Shown: positions 8,194-17,261, counted from the stretch's first letter. The stretch is 64,000 bases of DNA from Methanobacterium sp. UBA44 (GCA_002494885.1 DACV01000007.1:278628-342627); one strand, 5' to 3'. Notes: a model not told the origin generated them from the letters alone. Made by a program: numbers and translations.

Positions 8194-8261
8194 GACAGAT
8201 ATATCGGTAGTTTTAAATATGATGAATTCACCTATTAAAAACACAGACAGATATGTCTGTC
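8194..8261. promoter_or_regulatory. paired TetR operators flanking a TATA box
   Basis: Site 2 is GACAGA-TATG-TCTGTC at 8246-8261, a perfect 6-bp inverted repeat. Site 1, GACAGA-TATA-TCGGTA at 8194-8209, keeps the left arm and a degenerate right arm. They are exactly 52 bp apart, five helical turns, so dimers would lie on one face. TTTAAATAT (8212-8220) between them could serve as TATA for the dehydrogenase, putting its transcription start at about 8245 and inside site 2. Confidence 0.65.
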
Positions 8262-8310
8262 AATATTGCATGGCAGATATTATGAATATTAAAAAAAGTG
8301 AAGTGATAAT

Positions 8311-9378
8311 ATGAAAGGACTAGCTGTAATTGGAAAACATAAAGTAGGATGGGTTGAAAAGCAAAAACCTACCGCAGGACCACTTGAAGCTGTTATTAAA
8401 CCTTTAGCAATAACTCCATGTAGTTCAGATGTACACATAGCATGGGATGATGCTATAGATTTAAGCGGTGTAAATGATCGTATTTTAGGTCATGAAGCTG
8501 TTGGTGTCATCGAAGAAGTAGGTAGCGAAGTTAAAGATTTTAAACCAGGAGATCGTGTTATAGTTCCAGCCATCACACCAAATTGGGAACGAACTCCCTG
8601 CCAAAATGGATTTTCTCAACATTGTGACGGTATGCTTACTGGAATGTCTTTTATCACATTTAAAGATGGTACAATGGCAGAATATTTCAATGTAAATAAT
8701 GCAGATGCAAACCTGGCCATTTGGCCCGATGAATTAACCGTAGAACAGGCTCTCATGATTCCAGATATGGTAACTACTGGTTTTTATGGTGCTGAAATGG
8801 CTAATGTTAGATTAGGATCCACAGTTGCCGTCTTTGGAATAGGACCAGTTGGTCTCATGGCTGTTGCGGGATCACAACTATCTGGTGCTGCCCGACTCTT
8901 GGCAGTGGGAAGCCGTCCAAACCTAATTAAATTAGCTAAGGAATATGGGGCAACGGACATAATAGATTACCATGATGGGGACACCGTGGCGCAAATTATG
9001 GATTTAACAGATGGAAAGGGTGTTGATGCTGCGATAGTGGCTGGTGGTAATGTGAATACCATTGGTGAGGCCGTTCAAGTTGTTAAACCCGGTGGAACCG
9101 TTGCTAACTTAAACGTGCTGGGTGGAGCAGAATCCATTCCTATACCTCTGGCTGCATGGGGTGCGGGTCTTTCAGATAAGACTATTAAAGGAGGTTTCTG
9201 TCCTGGCGGCAGAGACAGAATGGAAAAATTAATTGATTTAGTTAAGTATGGTCGTGTTGATCCAGGTAAATTAGTATCTCACAAATTCTATAAGTTTGAA
9301 GATATTGAAGAAGCTCTTTTGTTAATGAAGAATAAACCACGAGATCTAGTCAAACCTGCAGTATTTTTAGGGGAATAA
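8311..9378 (+). CDS. zinc- and NADP-dependent secondary alcohol dehydrogenase
   Basis: 355 residues of the medium-chain dehydrogenase family, closely patterned on the isopropanol dehydrogenases of Thermoanaerobacter brockii and Clostridium beijerinckii. The catalytic zinc ligands are visible as Cys37, His61 (GHE) and Asp152 (PDMVTTGF). The Rossmann loop is GIGPVG near 176-181, and GSRPN at 200-204 is the signature that selects NADP. It oxidises secondary alcohols such as isopropanol to ketones. That would let a methanogen draw electrons from alcohols, though NADPH would then have to pass electrons to F420. It leads an operon with the SDR 52 bp downstream, under the divergent TetR repressor. 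Confidence 0.93.
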   Translation: MKGLAVIGKHKVGWVEKQKPTAGPLEAVIKPLAITPCSSDVHIAWDDAIDLSGVNDRILGHEAVGVIEEVGSEVKDFKPGDRVIVPAITPNWERTPCQNGFSQHCDGMLTGMSFITFKDGTMAEYFNVNNADANLAIWPDELTVEQALMIPDMVTTGFYGAEMANVRLGSTVAVFGIGPVGLMAVAGSQLSGAARLLAVGSRPNLIKLAKEYGATDIIDYHDGDTVAQIMDLTDGKGVDAAIVAGGNVNTIGEAVQVVKPGGTVANLNVLGGAESIPIPLAAWGAGLSDKTIKGGFCPGGRDRMEKLIDLVKYGRVDPGKLVSHKFYKFEDIEEALLLMKNKPRDLVKPAVFLGE

Positions 9379-9430
9379 TCAAGAATTAAAATTAGAAAAT
9401 AGTTAAACCAAGTTTTTAGAGGAGAAAAAA

Positions 9431-10198
9431 ATGAAAAACCTATTTGACTTAAAAGGAAAAGTTGCAATAATAACTGGAGCTTCATCGGGTCTTGGAGTTC
9501 AATTTGCAAAAGCATTAGGAGAACAAGGTGCAAAACTTGCATTATTTGCAAGAAGGGAAGAAAAACTTCAGGAAGTTCAAAAAGAACTTGAAAATGCAGG
9601 TTATGAAGCAATGTATGCCGTTACAGATGTATTGGATACTGACAACATTGCTGAATCAGTAGCTAAAGTTGTGGATCAGTATGGTCAAATCGATATTTTA
9701 GTTAACGGTGCTGGAGTGGCTGTGATCCATCCTGCTGAAGAACAACCTATCTCTGAATGGGACAGAACAATTAATACCAACTTAAACGGCGTATATTACG
9801 TTGCAAGGGAAGTTGGAAAAGTTATGGTAAAACAAAACTATGGTAAAATCATAAATCTTGGTTCCATTCACAGTACCGTAACCATGCCTGGATTTGGAAT
9901 ATCAGCCTATGCTGCAGCTAAGGGTGGGGTTAAAATGTTAACAAAAGAATTAGCTACCGAATGGGCTAAGTACAATATCACAGTAAATGCCGTTGGTCCT
10001 GCATATTTCGAAAGTGAAATGACAGCCGATGTCATCGCTAATAAAGAATTCGCAGATGTTGTTAAAACTTACTGTCCAATGGGTCGTGTTGGTGCACCAG
10101 GCGAATTAGACGGAGCTGTCATTTACTTTGCTTCAGATGCTTCTCGTTACTGTACTGGACAATTACTCTCAGTAGACGGTGGTTGGACTGCAATTTAA
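9431..10198 (+). CDS. short-chain dehydrogenase/reductase (SDR)
   Basis: 255 residues of the classical SDR fold: TGASSGLG cofactor loop at 15-22, NGAG near 92-95, catalytic Ser145 region, Tyr160 and Lys164 (YxxxK), and the C-terminal SVDGGW. Arg41-Arg42 after the second strand favours NADP(H). Closest in look to gluconate-5-dehydrogenase/3-oxoacyl-ACP-reductase-like enzymes, but the substrate cannot be fixed. It follows the alcohol dehydrogenase by 52 bp behind AGAGGAG, so the two are probably cotranscribed and act on related carbonyl compounds. Confidence 0.9.
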   Translation: MKNLFDLKGKVAIITGASSGLGVQFAKALGEQGAKLALFARREEKLQEVQKELENAGYEAMYAVTDVLDTDNIAESVAKVVDQYGQIDILVNGAGVAVIHPAEEQPISEWDRTINTNLNGVYYVAREVGKVMVKQNYGKIINLGSIHSTVTMPGFGISAYAAAKGGVKMLTKELATEWAKYNITVNAVGPAYFESEMTADVIANKEFADVVKTYCPMGRVGAPGELDGAVIYFASDASRYCTGQLLSVDGGWTAI

Positions 10199-10275
10199 GC
10201 TTTAAGCTTAATTTGCATATCAAAGTGTGAAAAATTATTCATTTTTTTTTCTTCTTTAAATTGAACGGTGATTCT

Positions 10276-10731
10276 TTACCTTTTAACCAAATGTAAAGAT
10301 ACAGAGTTCATGCAGTACCGTTTCCCGGTGGGCGGAGGTCCATCATCAAATACATAGCCCAGATGGGCACCGCAACGTGCACATAGGGGCTCGGTCCTTA
10401 CCATAAAATGGCTTAAATCAGTTTTAGTAGACACATTTTCTTCTGCAATTGGTTCAAAGAAACTGGGCCAGCCAGTGCCTGATTCAAATTTGGTCGCAGA
10501 ATCAAATAGGTCTGTGTGACAGCATACGCACTCATAAATCCCGTCTTCGTGGCAGTTATTGTATTTACCAGCAAATACCAGTTCCGTGCCCTGTTTCCGG
10601 GCTACATCATAAGATTTAGGACTGAGCTCATTTTTCCACTCTTCATCCGTCTTTTCTATCCTGTCTACCAGTTTTATTTCCTGGGCTTTTGCAAAGTAGA
10701 TGGGTATTTTTCCTTTTTCGGTAGAAGACAT
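10276..10731 (-). CDS. msrB: peptide-methionine (R)-S-oxide reductase MsrB
   Basis: 151 residues, repairing methionine-R-sulfoxide in oxidised proteins. The structural zinc is held by two CxxC pairs, Cys68/Cys71 and Cys117/Cys120. The catalytic cysteine is Cys140 in RYCMNS. The GTGWPSFF and VRTEPLCARCGAHLGYVFDDGP blocks are diagnostic. A resolving Cys at the usual upstream place is not obvious; Cys60 or Cys70 could serve. Convergent with the SDR and 24 bp downstream of the methyltransferase on the same strand. An oxygen-defence gene in a strict anaerobe, in keeping with the redox genes nearby. Confidence 0.95.
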   Translation of the reverse strand: MSSTEKGKIPIYFAKAQEIKLVDRIEKTDEEWKNELSPKSYDVARKQGTELVFAGKYNNCHEDGIYECVCCHTDLFDSATKFESGTGWPSFFEPIAEENVSTKTDLSHFMVRTEPLCARCGAHLGYVFDDGPPPTGKRYCMNSVSLHLVKR

Positions 10732-10755
10732 AATATAAAGCTATGGTATTTAAAA

Positions 10756-11397
10756 TTAATATAATTGTTGTTTCTTACCCATGTAAAAAAATCCGTTGGA
10801 TTTATGGGCGTTCATGGTTTTATAAACTGTTTTTTCAAAAACCAGATTTGTAAAATCTTTAGTTAATTTTAAAATGTGGTTTTCTGTATGATGTCTTAGT
10901 ACAACACCTTCCGGAAGTTCGAAAACGCCGTAGATCCCGTATTTATTTTCATATTTCTGGTAGCGTTTAAGATTTCTTTTATCCATGTTTATTAAAAAAT
11001 CAGCCAGGTAAAAAATTCCATTGTTCTTTAAAACTCTTGAGATCTCTGAAATTAAATTTTCCTGCGTTTTGGTTTCAACGTTTGAAGTTAACACACCAAT
11101 AAGAATTACTGAATCAAATGCATTGTCCGGTGAGGGGATATCATCAGCGTTGTTGATGATCAGATTTAAATGGGGATACAACTTCAATCCCCTATCTATC
11201 ATGCTTTGTGAATAATCTAAACCTGTTAGGTTACTAAATCCGTTATTATAAAGTTCATTCAGGGTTCTTCCGTAGCCACAGCCCACATCTAAAATTTTCA
11301 TGTTCTTAAAGACGTACCTTTCAAATACCTCCATCTTGAAAGGTGTGGGGAACTCTTTTTCTTCTGCTACTTTATCCCAGTATTTTTCTTGATTCAT
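10756..11397 (-). CDS. class I SAM-dependent methyltransferase
   Basis: 213 residues. Motif I DVGCGYGRT (37-45) binds SAM, Asp61 ends strand 2, and NNADDIP precedes motif IV. The C-terminal half carries FELPEG, RHH and HKSNGF, which are shared with the broken copy at 6587-7002, so the two are paralogues. The substrate is unknown; small-molecule methylation is most likely from the fold. It sits just upstream of MsrB on the same strand. Confidence 0.88.
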   Translation of the reverse strand: MNQEKYWDKVAEEKEFPTPFKMEVFERYVFKNMKILDVGCGYGRTLNELYNNGFSNLTGLDYSQSMIDRGLKLYPHLNLIINNADDIPSPDNAFDSVILIGVLTSNVETKTQENLISEISRVLKNNGIFYLADFLINMDKRNLKRYQKYENKYGIYGVFELPEGVVLRHHTENHILKLTKDFTNLVFEKTVYKTMNAHKSNGFFYMGKKQQLY

Positions 11398-11445
11398 ATT
11401 TGATGTTAGAAATTCATATTTGTATTTAATAAAAAAACAAAATAT

Positions 11446-12372
11446 TTAAGCAAATTCAATAGTGCTTGGCGGTTTATCACTAACTGAAAGGGAAACATGA
11501 GTCACTTCAGGAACTTCAGCTGTAATTCTGGCTGAAATTGTTTTTATCATTTCCCATGGAAGTTCTGGTACATGTGCAGTCATTGCATCCCATGATTCAA
11601 CCATTCGCAAAACCACAAGATATCCAAAGTCCCTTATGTCTCCTTTAACACCAGTAACCTTTGTATCAGTTAAAACAGCGAAATATTGCCATAATGTGGC
11701 ATCTAACCCCTCTTTCTTAACTTCCTCTTCAACTATGGTATTTGCTTTTCTACAAATTTCTATTTTTTCTTCACTTAACTTTCCAACAACACGTACAGCT
11801 AACCCTGGACCCGGAAATGGCTGCCTGTTAACTATTTCATCAGGAAGACCTAATTCTGAACCTAATATCCTTACTTCGTCTTTATAAAGTTCCCTTACAG
11901 GTTCTACAATCTTTAAAACCAGTCCATGAGGTAAGGCAACATTGTGATGAGATTTAATTTTTCCCTCACTTTCTATCCAATCAGGAGCTATTGTACCTTG
12001 AACTAAAAATTTAGCCCCGATTTTTTCTGCTTCCCTTTCAAAGACATTTATAAATATCTCACCGATTATTTTACGCTTTTCTTCAGGGTCTTCTATACCC
12101 TCAAGTGCTTTTAAAAATTCATCTTTAGCATTAATGCAGTCGAAATTTAATCTTTTTTCAAATGTTTTTTGTACATAATCTGCTTCTCCTTCACGAAGAA
12201 GACCGTGATCAACAAATATGGCTGTAAGATTGTCTCCAATAGCTTCCGAAGTAAGTACTGACGCTACAGAACTGTCAACTCCGCCAGATAAAGCAATTAC
12301 TGCTTTTTCATCCCCTATTTCTTCTTTAATTTTTTCTATAGATTCTTTTATAAAATCAGATGGATCAAGCAT
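11446..12372 (-). CDS. guaAB: GMP synthase subunit B (ATP pyrophosphatase)
   Basis: About 308 residues forming the synthetase half of archaeal two-subunit GMP synthase: XMP + ATP + ammonia to GMP. The PP-loop SGGVDSS is at residues 29-35, and PFPGPGLAVRV and the closing KPPSTIEFA dimerisation tail are typical. The start is taken at ATG 12372 because the upstream GTG codon at 12381 is part of the ribosome site AAGGTGA. The amidotransferase partner is 4.3 kb away on the same strand (16692-17261), with three envelope genes in between. An unusually long, hairpin-rich leader lies upstream. Confidence 0.95.
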   Translation of the reverse strand: MLDPSDFIKESIEKIKEEIGDEKAVIALSGGVDSSVASVLTSEAIGDNLTAIFVDHGLLREGEADYVQKTFEKRLNFDCINAKDEFLKALEGIEDPEEKRKIIGEIFINVFEREAEKIGAKFLVQGTIAPDWIESEGKIKSHHNVALPHGLVLKIVEPVRELYKDEVRILGSELGLPDEIVNRQPFPGPGLAVRVVGKLSEEKIEICRKANTIVEEEVKKEGLDATLWQYFAVLTDTKVTGVKGDIRDFGYLVVLRMVESWDAMTAHVPELPWEMIKTISARITAEVPEVTHVSLSVSDKPPSTIEFA

Positions 12373-12383
12373 TCTTTTCACCT

Positions 12384-12508
12384 TAAAATTTTTGATTTTA
12401 GCTCAGGAAAATGACAAATATTCCGAAATTCAAAGATTTCAGAGCACGAACCAAAGCATGCGAATCAAAGATTCGCTGCATAGAAAATCATAGATTTTCT
12501 AAAGGTTC
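12384..12508 (-). repeat. cluster of small-loop hairpins upstream of guaAb
   Basis: Between the guaAb start and 12508 there are at least four inverted repeats in tandem: TAAAAT/ATTTTA (12384-12400), an imperfect GAAAT-TC/GATTTC, GCGAATC-AAA-GATTCGC and AGAAAATC-ATA-GATTTTCT. The last two are enclosed by ACGAACC...GGTTCGT, making a three-way-junction shape. Loops are only three bases. It is either a structured 5' leader or a mobile palindromic repeat. The remaining spacer 12509-12798 shows nothing recognisable beyond AT-rich promoter-like sequence. Confidence 0.6.
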
Positions 12509-12798
12509 GTAAACTTCCATTAGTAAACTCACACTTCATCGCGAGAATTTATAATTTCCTTCAACCTAATAAAAATTACATATTAAATCATCATAAAATG
12601 GATTATTTTCTTTTAAATCAAATATCAATCTCAGTATTTATAATCTTTTAGTATTGAAATTCGAATATTTATTTCTATAATTGAATTTTAAAATGAATAA
12701 GTTTTGTTTAAGTTCTCATTAACGAGTAATATAGAAATTAATACTAAATTAAATAATAGTCTTACTTTAAATAAAATAATTTCCATAATACATTATTA

Positions 12799-14196
12799 AT
12801 GAAGAATAAATTTTACAAGATAGAGCCTCATACTGCATTTTTAATTTTAGGATTGATATATGGAATTGGTTTTCTTTTTGTAACTCCTGCATTTCAGGTT
12901 CCAGATGAATATGAACATTTTTACCGTGCTGTTTATGTAAGTGAAGGTCACATAGTTCCTGAAAAATTAGGGGACAAATCAGGAGTATATGTTCCTGAAA
13001 GCGTTCGAATAGCTTCTTTAATAGTTTCTGACGAATGGCATTCCTTTATTAATGATAGAAGCAATAAAATGAACCTGACATCCGTATTTAATATTCCATT
13101 TAAAAGTAAATACATGGTTTTTGAAGATATATCAAGAATTGCTGTGGTTACCTATTCTCCTGTCCCTTATTTGGTATCTGGTTTTGCCATAAGTTTAGGA
13201 AAACTATTCAATTTGTCCCCCATAATTTTGATGTACATTGGAAGATTAGCAAACTTATTATCATGGGTTCTGTTAACATACTACGCCATAAAAATTATTC
13301 CCGTTCATAAATGGGTTTTGTTTATGCTCTCTTTTATACCTTTAACTCTATTTGAGGCAGCTTCGCTTTCAGCTGATAGTTTTATGCTTGGTTTATCCTT
13401 TTTAATCATCGCCATCTTTTTTAAATATGCCCTGGACAGTAGTGAAAAGAAGATTAATATAAAAGATGTATACATTTTATTTGTAATTTTACTACTTTTG
13501 GCACTATCAAAACAGGTCTATTTTGTTTTATTGCTTTTAGTATTCTTTATACCCTTTGAAAAGTTTGGAAGTAAAAAAAGAATGATTATTATAGTTACAT
13601 TTTTAATTTTTTCCATCTTACTTATTACTGGATTATGGAATTTTCTTGTTAAAGACCTATATGTCCCCATAGTACCGCAAATATCCATTACAGGTCAAAT
13701 TTTTTATGTTTTAGGTGATCTGTTCAGATTTCCCTTTGTAATGTTAAATACATTCATGCAGCTTGGTCTTTCATATCAACTTTTGTTTGTAGGCAATTTC
13801 GTACTGGATATTCCTCTTCCTGTTTGGTGGATAGGAATATATTTATTCACAATACTTCCTGTATCTTTATTAGATAAATCCCATTTCGAAATAACATTTA
13901 AGCATAAATTAGTATCTATTATAACTTTTATCTTGATTTCCGTCCTGATATGTGCCTTTGTATATGTTTCATGGACACCTGTAGGTCAAAATACCATTGA
14001 TGGAATTCAGGGAAGATATTTTATTCCAGTATTACCTCTGCTATTTATATTATTCTATAAAATGAGTTATTTCAAAGATATTGAAAAAAAAATCCTTTTA
14101 ATTATTGGAAATAATTTAAATTTAATAATTACATCATTTGTGACTATCTACTTGTCAATAACTCTTTTAATTTTCATAACAAGTTATTATATTTAA
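12799..14196 (+). CDS. DUF2142-family polytopic membrane protein
   Basis: 465 residues with roughly ten to eleven membrane helices. The first outward loop carries FQVPDEYEHFYRA and SEG, and the C-terminal loop has QGRYFIPVLP; both are hallmarks of DUF2142, a GT-C-like family near polysaccharide loci. Asp36-Glu37 in the first loop resemble the acidic catalytic or metal site of lipid-linked sugar glycosyltransferases. The likely role is transfer of a polyprenyl-linked sugar to a surface polymer. It is followed by GtrA and a UDP-galactopyranose mutase-like flavoprotein. No clear ribosome site precedes the ATG, so it may be translated from a leaderless message. Confidence 0.85.
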   Translation: MKNKFYKIEPHTAFLILGLIYGIGFLFVTPAFQVPDEYEHFYRAVYVSEGHIVPEKLGDKSGVYVPESVRIASLIVSDEWHSFINDRSNKMNLTSVFNIPFKSKYMVFEDISRIAVVTYSPVPYLVSGFAISLGKLFNLSPIILMYIGRLANLLSWVLLTYYAIKIIPVHKWVLFMLSFIPLTLFEAASLSADSFMLGLSFLIIAIFFKYALDSSEKKINIKDVYILFVILLLLALSKQVYFVLLLLVFFIPFEKFGSKKRMIIIVTFLIFSILLITGLWNFLVKDLYVPIVPQISITGQIFYVLGDLFRFPFVMLNTFMQLGLSYQLLFVGNFVLDIPLPVWWIGIYLFTILPVSLLDKSHFEITFKHKLVSIITFILISVLICAFVYVSWTPVGQNTIDGIQGRYFIPVLPLLFILFYKMSYFKDIEKKILLIIGNNLNLIITSFVTIYLSITLLIFITSYYI

Positions 14197-14569
14197 TTAA
14201 AAATATAAGCAAATAGAATATATCAAGAGAAAAATAAGACTATTTAGATAATAATAAGTTAATCAATAGAAATTTTGGTTTTAAAATGATTAATAAAATG
14301 ATTCTTGTGTAATATTTATTTTATTGCACTTATTAATTCTTCTTTCACTACAATTAAAATCTTTTAGACTTTAAGTTTAATAATTTCTTTTTTTTGTTTC
14401 TTTTGAACCTTATATTTCCCTAATATTTTTATTTAACATTATTGGGTTTCTATTCCCTCCTATACTTCTAATGCTCATTTAAAAAAGAAAAAGTATAAAA
14501 TAAACAAAGTATAGTAATATAGTAATAATAATAAAAAAATTATTCATACTGTTTTAAATGGTGGCCTTC
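14197..14569. other. intergenic, promoter-like only
   Basis: A very AT-rich spacer of about 370 bp between the DUF2142 and GtrA genes. GTATAAAATAAAC near 14490-14503 is a good TATA candidate for GtrA. No open frame, repeat or RNA-like structure is seen. Confidence 0.5.
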
Positions 14570-15001
14570 ATGACTGACACAAATGAAAAACCATTATACC
14601 GATTAATGAAAAATCAGACTGATAATACCTCCATTCAACTATTTAGATACTTATTTGTTGGAAGTGCAGCCTTTATAGTTGATTTTATTTCATTGTATAT
14701 GTTTACAGATGTATTAAGTGTTTATTATTTGATTTCTGCAGGGATAGCATTTATATTAGGACTAATAGCTAACTATGTCCTGAGTATAAGCTGGGTTTTT
14801 AATAAAAGAACTTTAAATAACGTATGGTCCGAGTTTATGGTCTTTGCAGTTATTGGGTTGGTTGGACTTGGTCTAAATGAGCTTTTGATATATTTTTTCA
14901 CCGAATATGCAGATTTATACTATTTAATCTCAAAAATGTTTGCTGCTGCCTTAATTCTACTCTGGAATTTCTCTGCAAGGAAATTAACATTATTTAGATA
15001 A
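14570..15001 (+). CDS. GtrA-family membrane protein
   Basis: About 143 residues with four membrane helices, the GtrA/DPMS3 layout: FVGSAAFIVDF in helix 1, NYVLSISWVFN before helix 3, and a basic C-terminus. GtrA proteins help flip or present polyprenyl-linked sugars for surface glycosylation. The ATG at 14570 is preferred to the one at 14558 because GGTGG precedes it. It lies 60 bp upstream of the UDP-galactopyranose mutase-like gene on the same strand and probably works with it and the DUF2142 protein in building a surface glycan. Confidence 0.9.
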   Translation: MTDTNEKPLYRLMKNQTDNTSIQLFRYLFVGSAAFIVDFISLYMFTDVLSVYYLISAGIAFILGLIANYVLSISWVFNKRTLNNVWSEFMVFAVIGLVGLGLNELLIYFFTEYADLYYLISKMFAAALILLWNFSARKLTLFR

Positions 15002-15061
15002 TAAATTAACTAATCAAAGGTTAATCGATTAATTTCAAATAAATTAATCAAAGGAGATAGC

Positions 15062-16672
15062 ATGAATCAGGAAAAAGCTATAATTATAGGTGCTGGACCT
15101 GCAGGATTAACTGCAGCATACGAATTAATTGATAAAACTGACATTAAACCTATTATATATGAAATGGGTTCGGATATAGGTGGTATATCAAAAACTACTA
15201 ATTATAAAGGTAATAGAATTGACATTGGAGGTCATCGATTTTTCTCCAAATCAGATAGGGTGATGAAATGGTGGCAAAATATTATGCCTGTTCAGGGAGC
15301 TCCAGCCAGAGATGATGCTCTACTTGAACGAAAAGTTCCACTCCCATCAGAAAGTAATAAAAGAAAAATAAGAACTAAAAAAGTAAAAAAAATAAGCACT
15401 CCTGACCCTGAAATAGAGGATAAAGTCCTTTTAAATCGAGGACGCCTTTCCAGAATATTTTTCCTTCGTAAATTCTTTGATTATCCCATATCCTTGAACT
15501 TTGATACTTTTTCTAATCTTGGACCATGGAGAACCATTAAAATCGGAGCAAGTTATATCAAAAATTCTATGCTCCCCATTAAAGATGAAAAATCCCTCGA
15601 AGACTTCTTTATTAACCGTTTTGGTGAAGAACTTTACTTAACCTTCTTTAAAGACTATACTGAGAAAGTTTGGGGAGTAGATTGCTGTGATATTAAACCT
15701 GAATGGGGATCACAAAGAATAAAAGGCCTTTCAGTAGTTAAGGCCGTTACTCACGCAATAAAAAGTAAATTATTATCAAACTCATCCATAGAACAAAAAA
15801 AAGTAGAAACCAGTCTGATTGATAAATTTATGTATCCTAAATTAGGCCCCGGGCAAATGTGGGAAGAAGTTGCAGGAATAATAAAACAAAATAATGGAGA
15901 AATACATCAAAATCATCAAGTTATAGGAATCAGTAATGAAAAGAACCGGATTAGTGAAATAGAAATAAAAAACAATTCAACAGGAGATATAAAAAATCAA
16001 GAAGGAGATTATTTCTTTTCAACGATGCCAGTTAAAGACTTAATTAATTCAATGGATAATGTGCCAGATAAAGTTGAAAATACTGCTTCTGGATTGATGT
16101 ACCGCGACTTTATCACTGTAGGTTTACTTTTAGAAGAACTTAAAATAAAAAATGGAACTGGAAAGAGAACCATTAATAATCTTGTCCCTGATAACTGGAT
16201 CTATATCCAGGAAAGAGATGTTAAACTTGGCAGGTTGCAAATATTCAATAACTGGAGTCCATATTTAGTAAATGATGATAGTAAAGCATGGATCGGCCTT
16301 GAATATTTCTGTAATGAAGGAGATGAATTATGGAACATGTCTGATGACCAGTTCAAGAAATTTGCAATAGATGAACTTGAAAAAATAGATATTATTGATA
16401 ATGAGGCTGTATTAGATAGTGTTGTTATTAGGGTTCCAAAAACTTATCCAGCTTACTTTGGAGCTTTTGAAAAATTTGACACAATAAAAGACTTCACAGA
16501 TAAATATGAAAACTTATTTTTAATTGGAAGAAATGGAATGCACCGTTACAACAACATGGACCATTCAATGCTTACTGCAATGACTGCAGTTGAAAATATA
16601 ATAAACAATGTTAAATCAAAAGACAACATCTGGCTTATAAATGCTGAAGAAGAATACCATGAAGAAAACTAG
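15062..16672 (+). CDS. FAD-dependent UDP-galactopyranose mutase-like oxidoreductase
   Basis: 536 residues. The N-terminus IIGAGPAGLTAAYEL is the FAD dinucleotide fold, followed by the GGISKT and GGHRFF segments typical of UDP-galactopyranose mutase and protoporphyrinogen-oxidase-like amine oxidases. A late GRNGMHRYNNMDHSM block is the second FAD motif and is shared with archaeal sugar mutase-like enzymes. At 536 residues it is longer than bacterial Glf (about 370-400), with a Lys-rich insertion near 100-115. Likely interconverts or oxidises a nucleotide sugar for surface polymer synthesis with its GtrA and DUF2142 neighbours. The exact substrate is open. Confidence 0.8.
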   Translation: MNQEKAIIIGAGPAGLTAAYELIDKTDIKPIIYEMGSDIGGISKTTNYKGNRIDIGGHRFFSKSDRVMKWWQNIMPVQGAPARDDALLERKVPLPSESNKRKIRTKKVKKISTPDPEIEDKVLLNRGRLSRIFFLRKFFDYPISLNFDTFSNLGPWRTIKIGASYIKNSMLPIKDEKSLEDFFINRFGEELYLTFFKDYTEKVWGVDCCDIKPEWGSQRIKGLSVVKAVTHAIKSKLLSNSSIEQKKVETSLIDKFMYPKLGPGQMWEEVAGIIKQNNGEIHQNHQVIGISNEKNRISEIEIKNNSTGDIKNQEGDYFFSTMPVKDLINSMDNVPDKVENTASGLMYRDFITVGLLLEELKIKNGTGKRTINNLVPDNWIYIQERDVKLGRLQIFNNWSPYLVNDDSKAWIGLEYFCNEGDELWNMSDDQFKKFAIDELEKIDIIDNEAVLDSVVIRVPKTYPAYFGAFEKFDTIKDFTDKYENLFLIGRNGMHRYNNMDHSMLTAMTAVENIINNVKSKDNIWLINAEEEYHEEN

Positions 16673-16691
16673 TAAAAAACTAAATCAGTTT

Positions 16692-17261
16692 TTAATCATT
16701 TGCAAAATCTTCACATACTTTGTAGAAGTTTTCAAATACTTTAGGGCCATTTTCAGTATGATAAACTTCTGGATGGAACTGGATACCATAAATAGGTTTA
16801 TTTTCATGCTTTATAGCTTCAATATCACAAATTTCAGAGTTTGCCAGTAATTTAAAGCCTTCAGGTAACTTTATGACTTCATCTTTGTGAGAAGCCCAGA
16901 CTTTCATACTGTTTCCAAGCCCTTTAAAGATATCATTTTCATCTATTATGTTTAGATCAATTTTTGCATAACTTTCTATCCCTGCAGCGCCAGTTTCACC
17001 ACCATAAGCTTGTGCTATTATTTGATGACCAAGACAGATACCCAGAATAGGATAATCTAGCTCAGTTACATATTTAAAACAATTCCCCGCTCTTTCAATG
17101 GTAGGCCCGCCCCCAAGAATCAGACCTGCTGGTTCTTTTTCTTCTAATTTATCAATTGATGTTGAGTTTGGTATTATTTCTGAATCAATATTTAAATAGT
17201 GTAGAGTTCTATGGATTCGATGATTATACTGCCCATAGTTGTTTACAACAAGTATTTTCAT
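16692..17261 (-). CDS. guaAA: GMP synthase subunit A (glutamine amidotransferase)
   Basis: 189 residues of class I glutamine amidotransferase. The catalytic triad is Cys76 in GICLGH, His163 and Glu165 (FHPEV). The oxyanion turn LGGGP is at 49-53. It hydrolyses glutamine and passes ammonia to the B subunit at 11446-12372. In Methanobacteriales the two subunit genes are commonly adjacent; here three surface-glycan genes on the opposite strand lie between them. Convergent with the UDP-galactopyranose mutase-like gene (19 bp gap). Confidence 0.96.
   Translation of the reverse strand: MKILVVNNYGQYNHRIHRTLHYLNIDSEIIPNSTSIDKLEEKEPAGLILGGGPTIERAGNCFKYVTELDYPILGICLGHQIIAQAYGGETGAAGIESYAKIDLNIIDENDIFKGLGNSMKVWASHKDEVIKLPEGFKLLANSEICDIEAIKHENKPIYGIQFHPEVYHTENGPKVFENFYKVCEDFAND

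Noticed and set aside
12490..12515. AGGTTCGTAAACTTCC as a tRNA T-arm
   Set aside because: No acceptor, D or anticodon arms fit around it; the bases are better explained by the ACGAACC/GGTTCGT stem.
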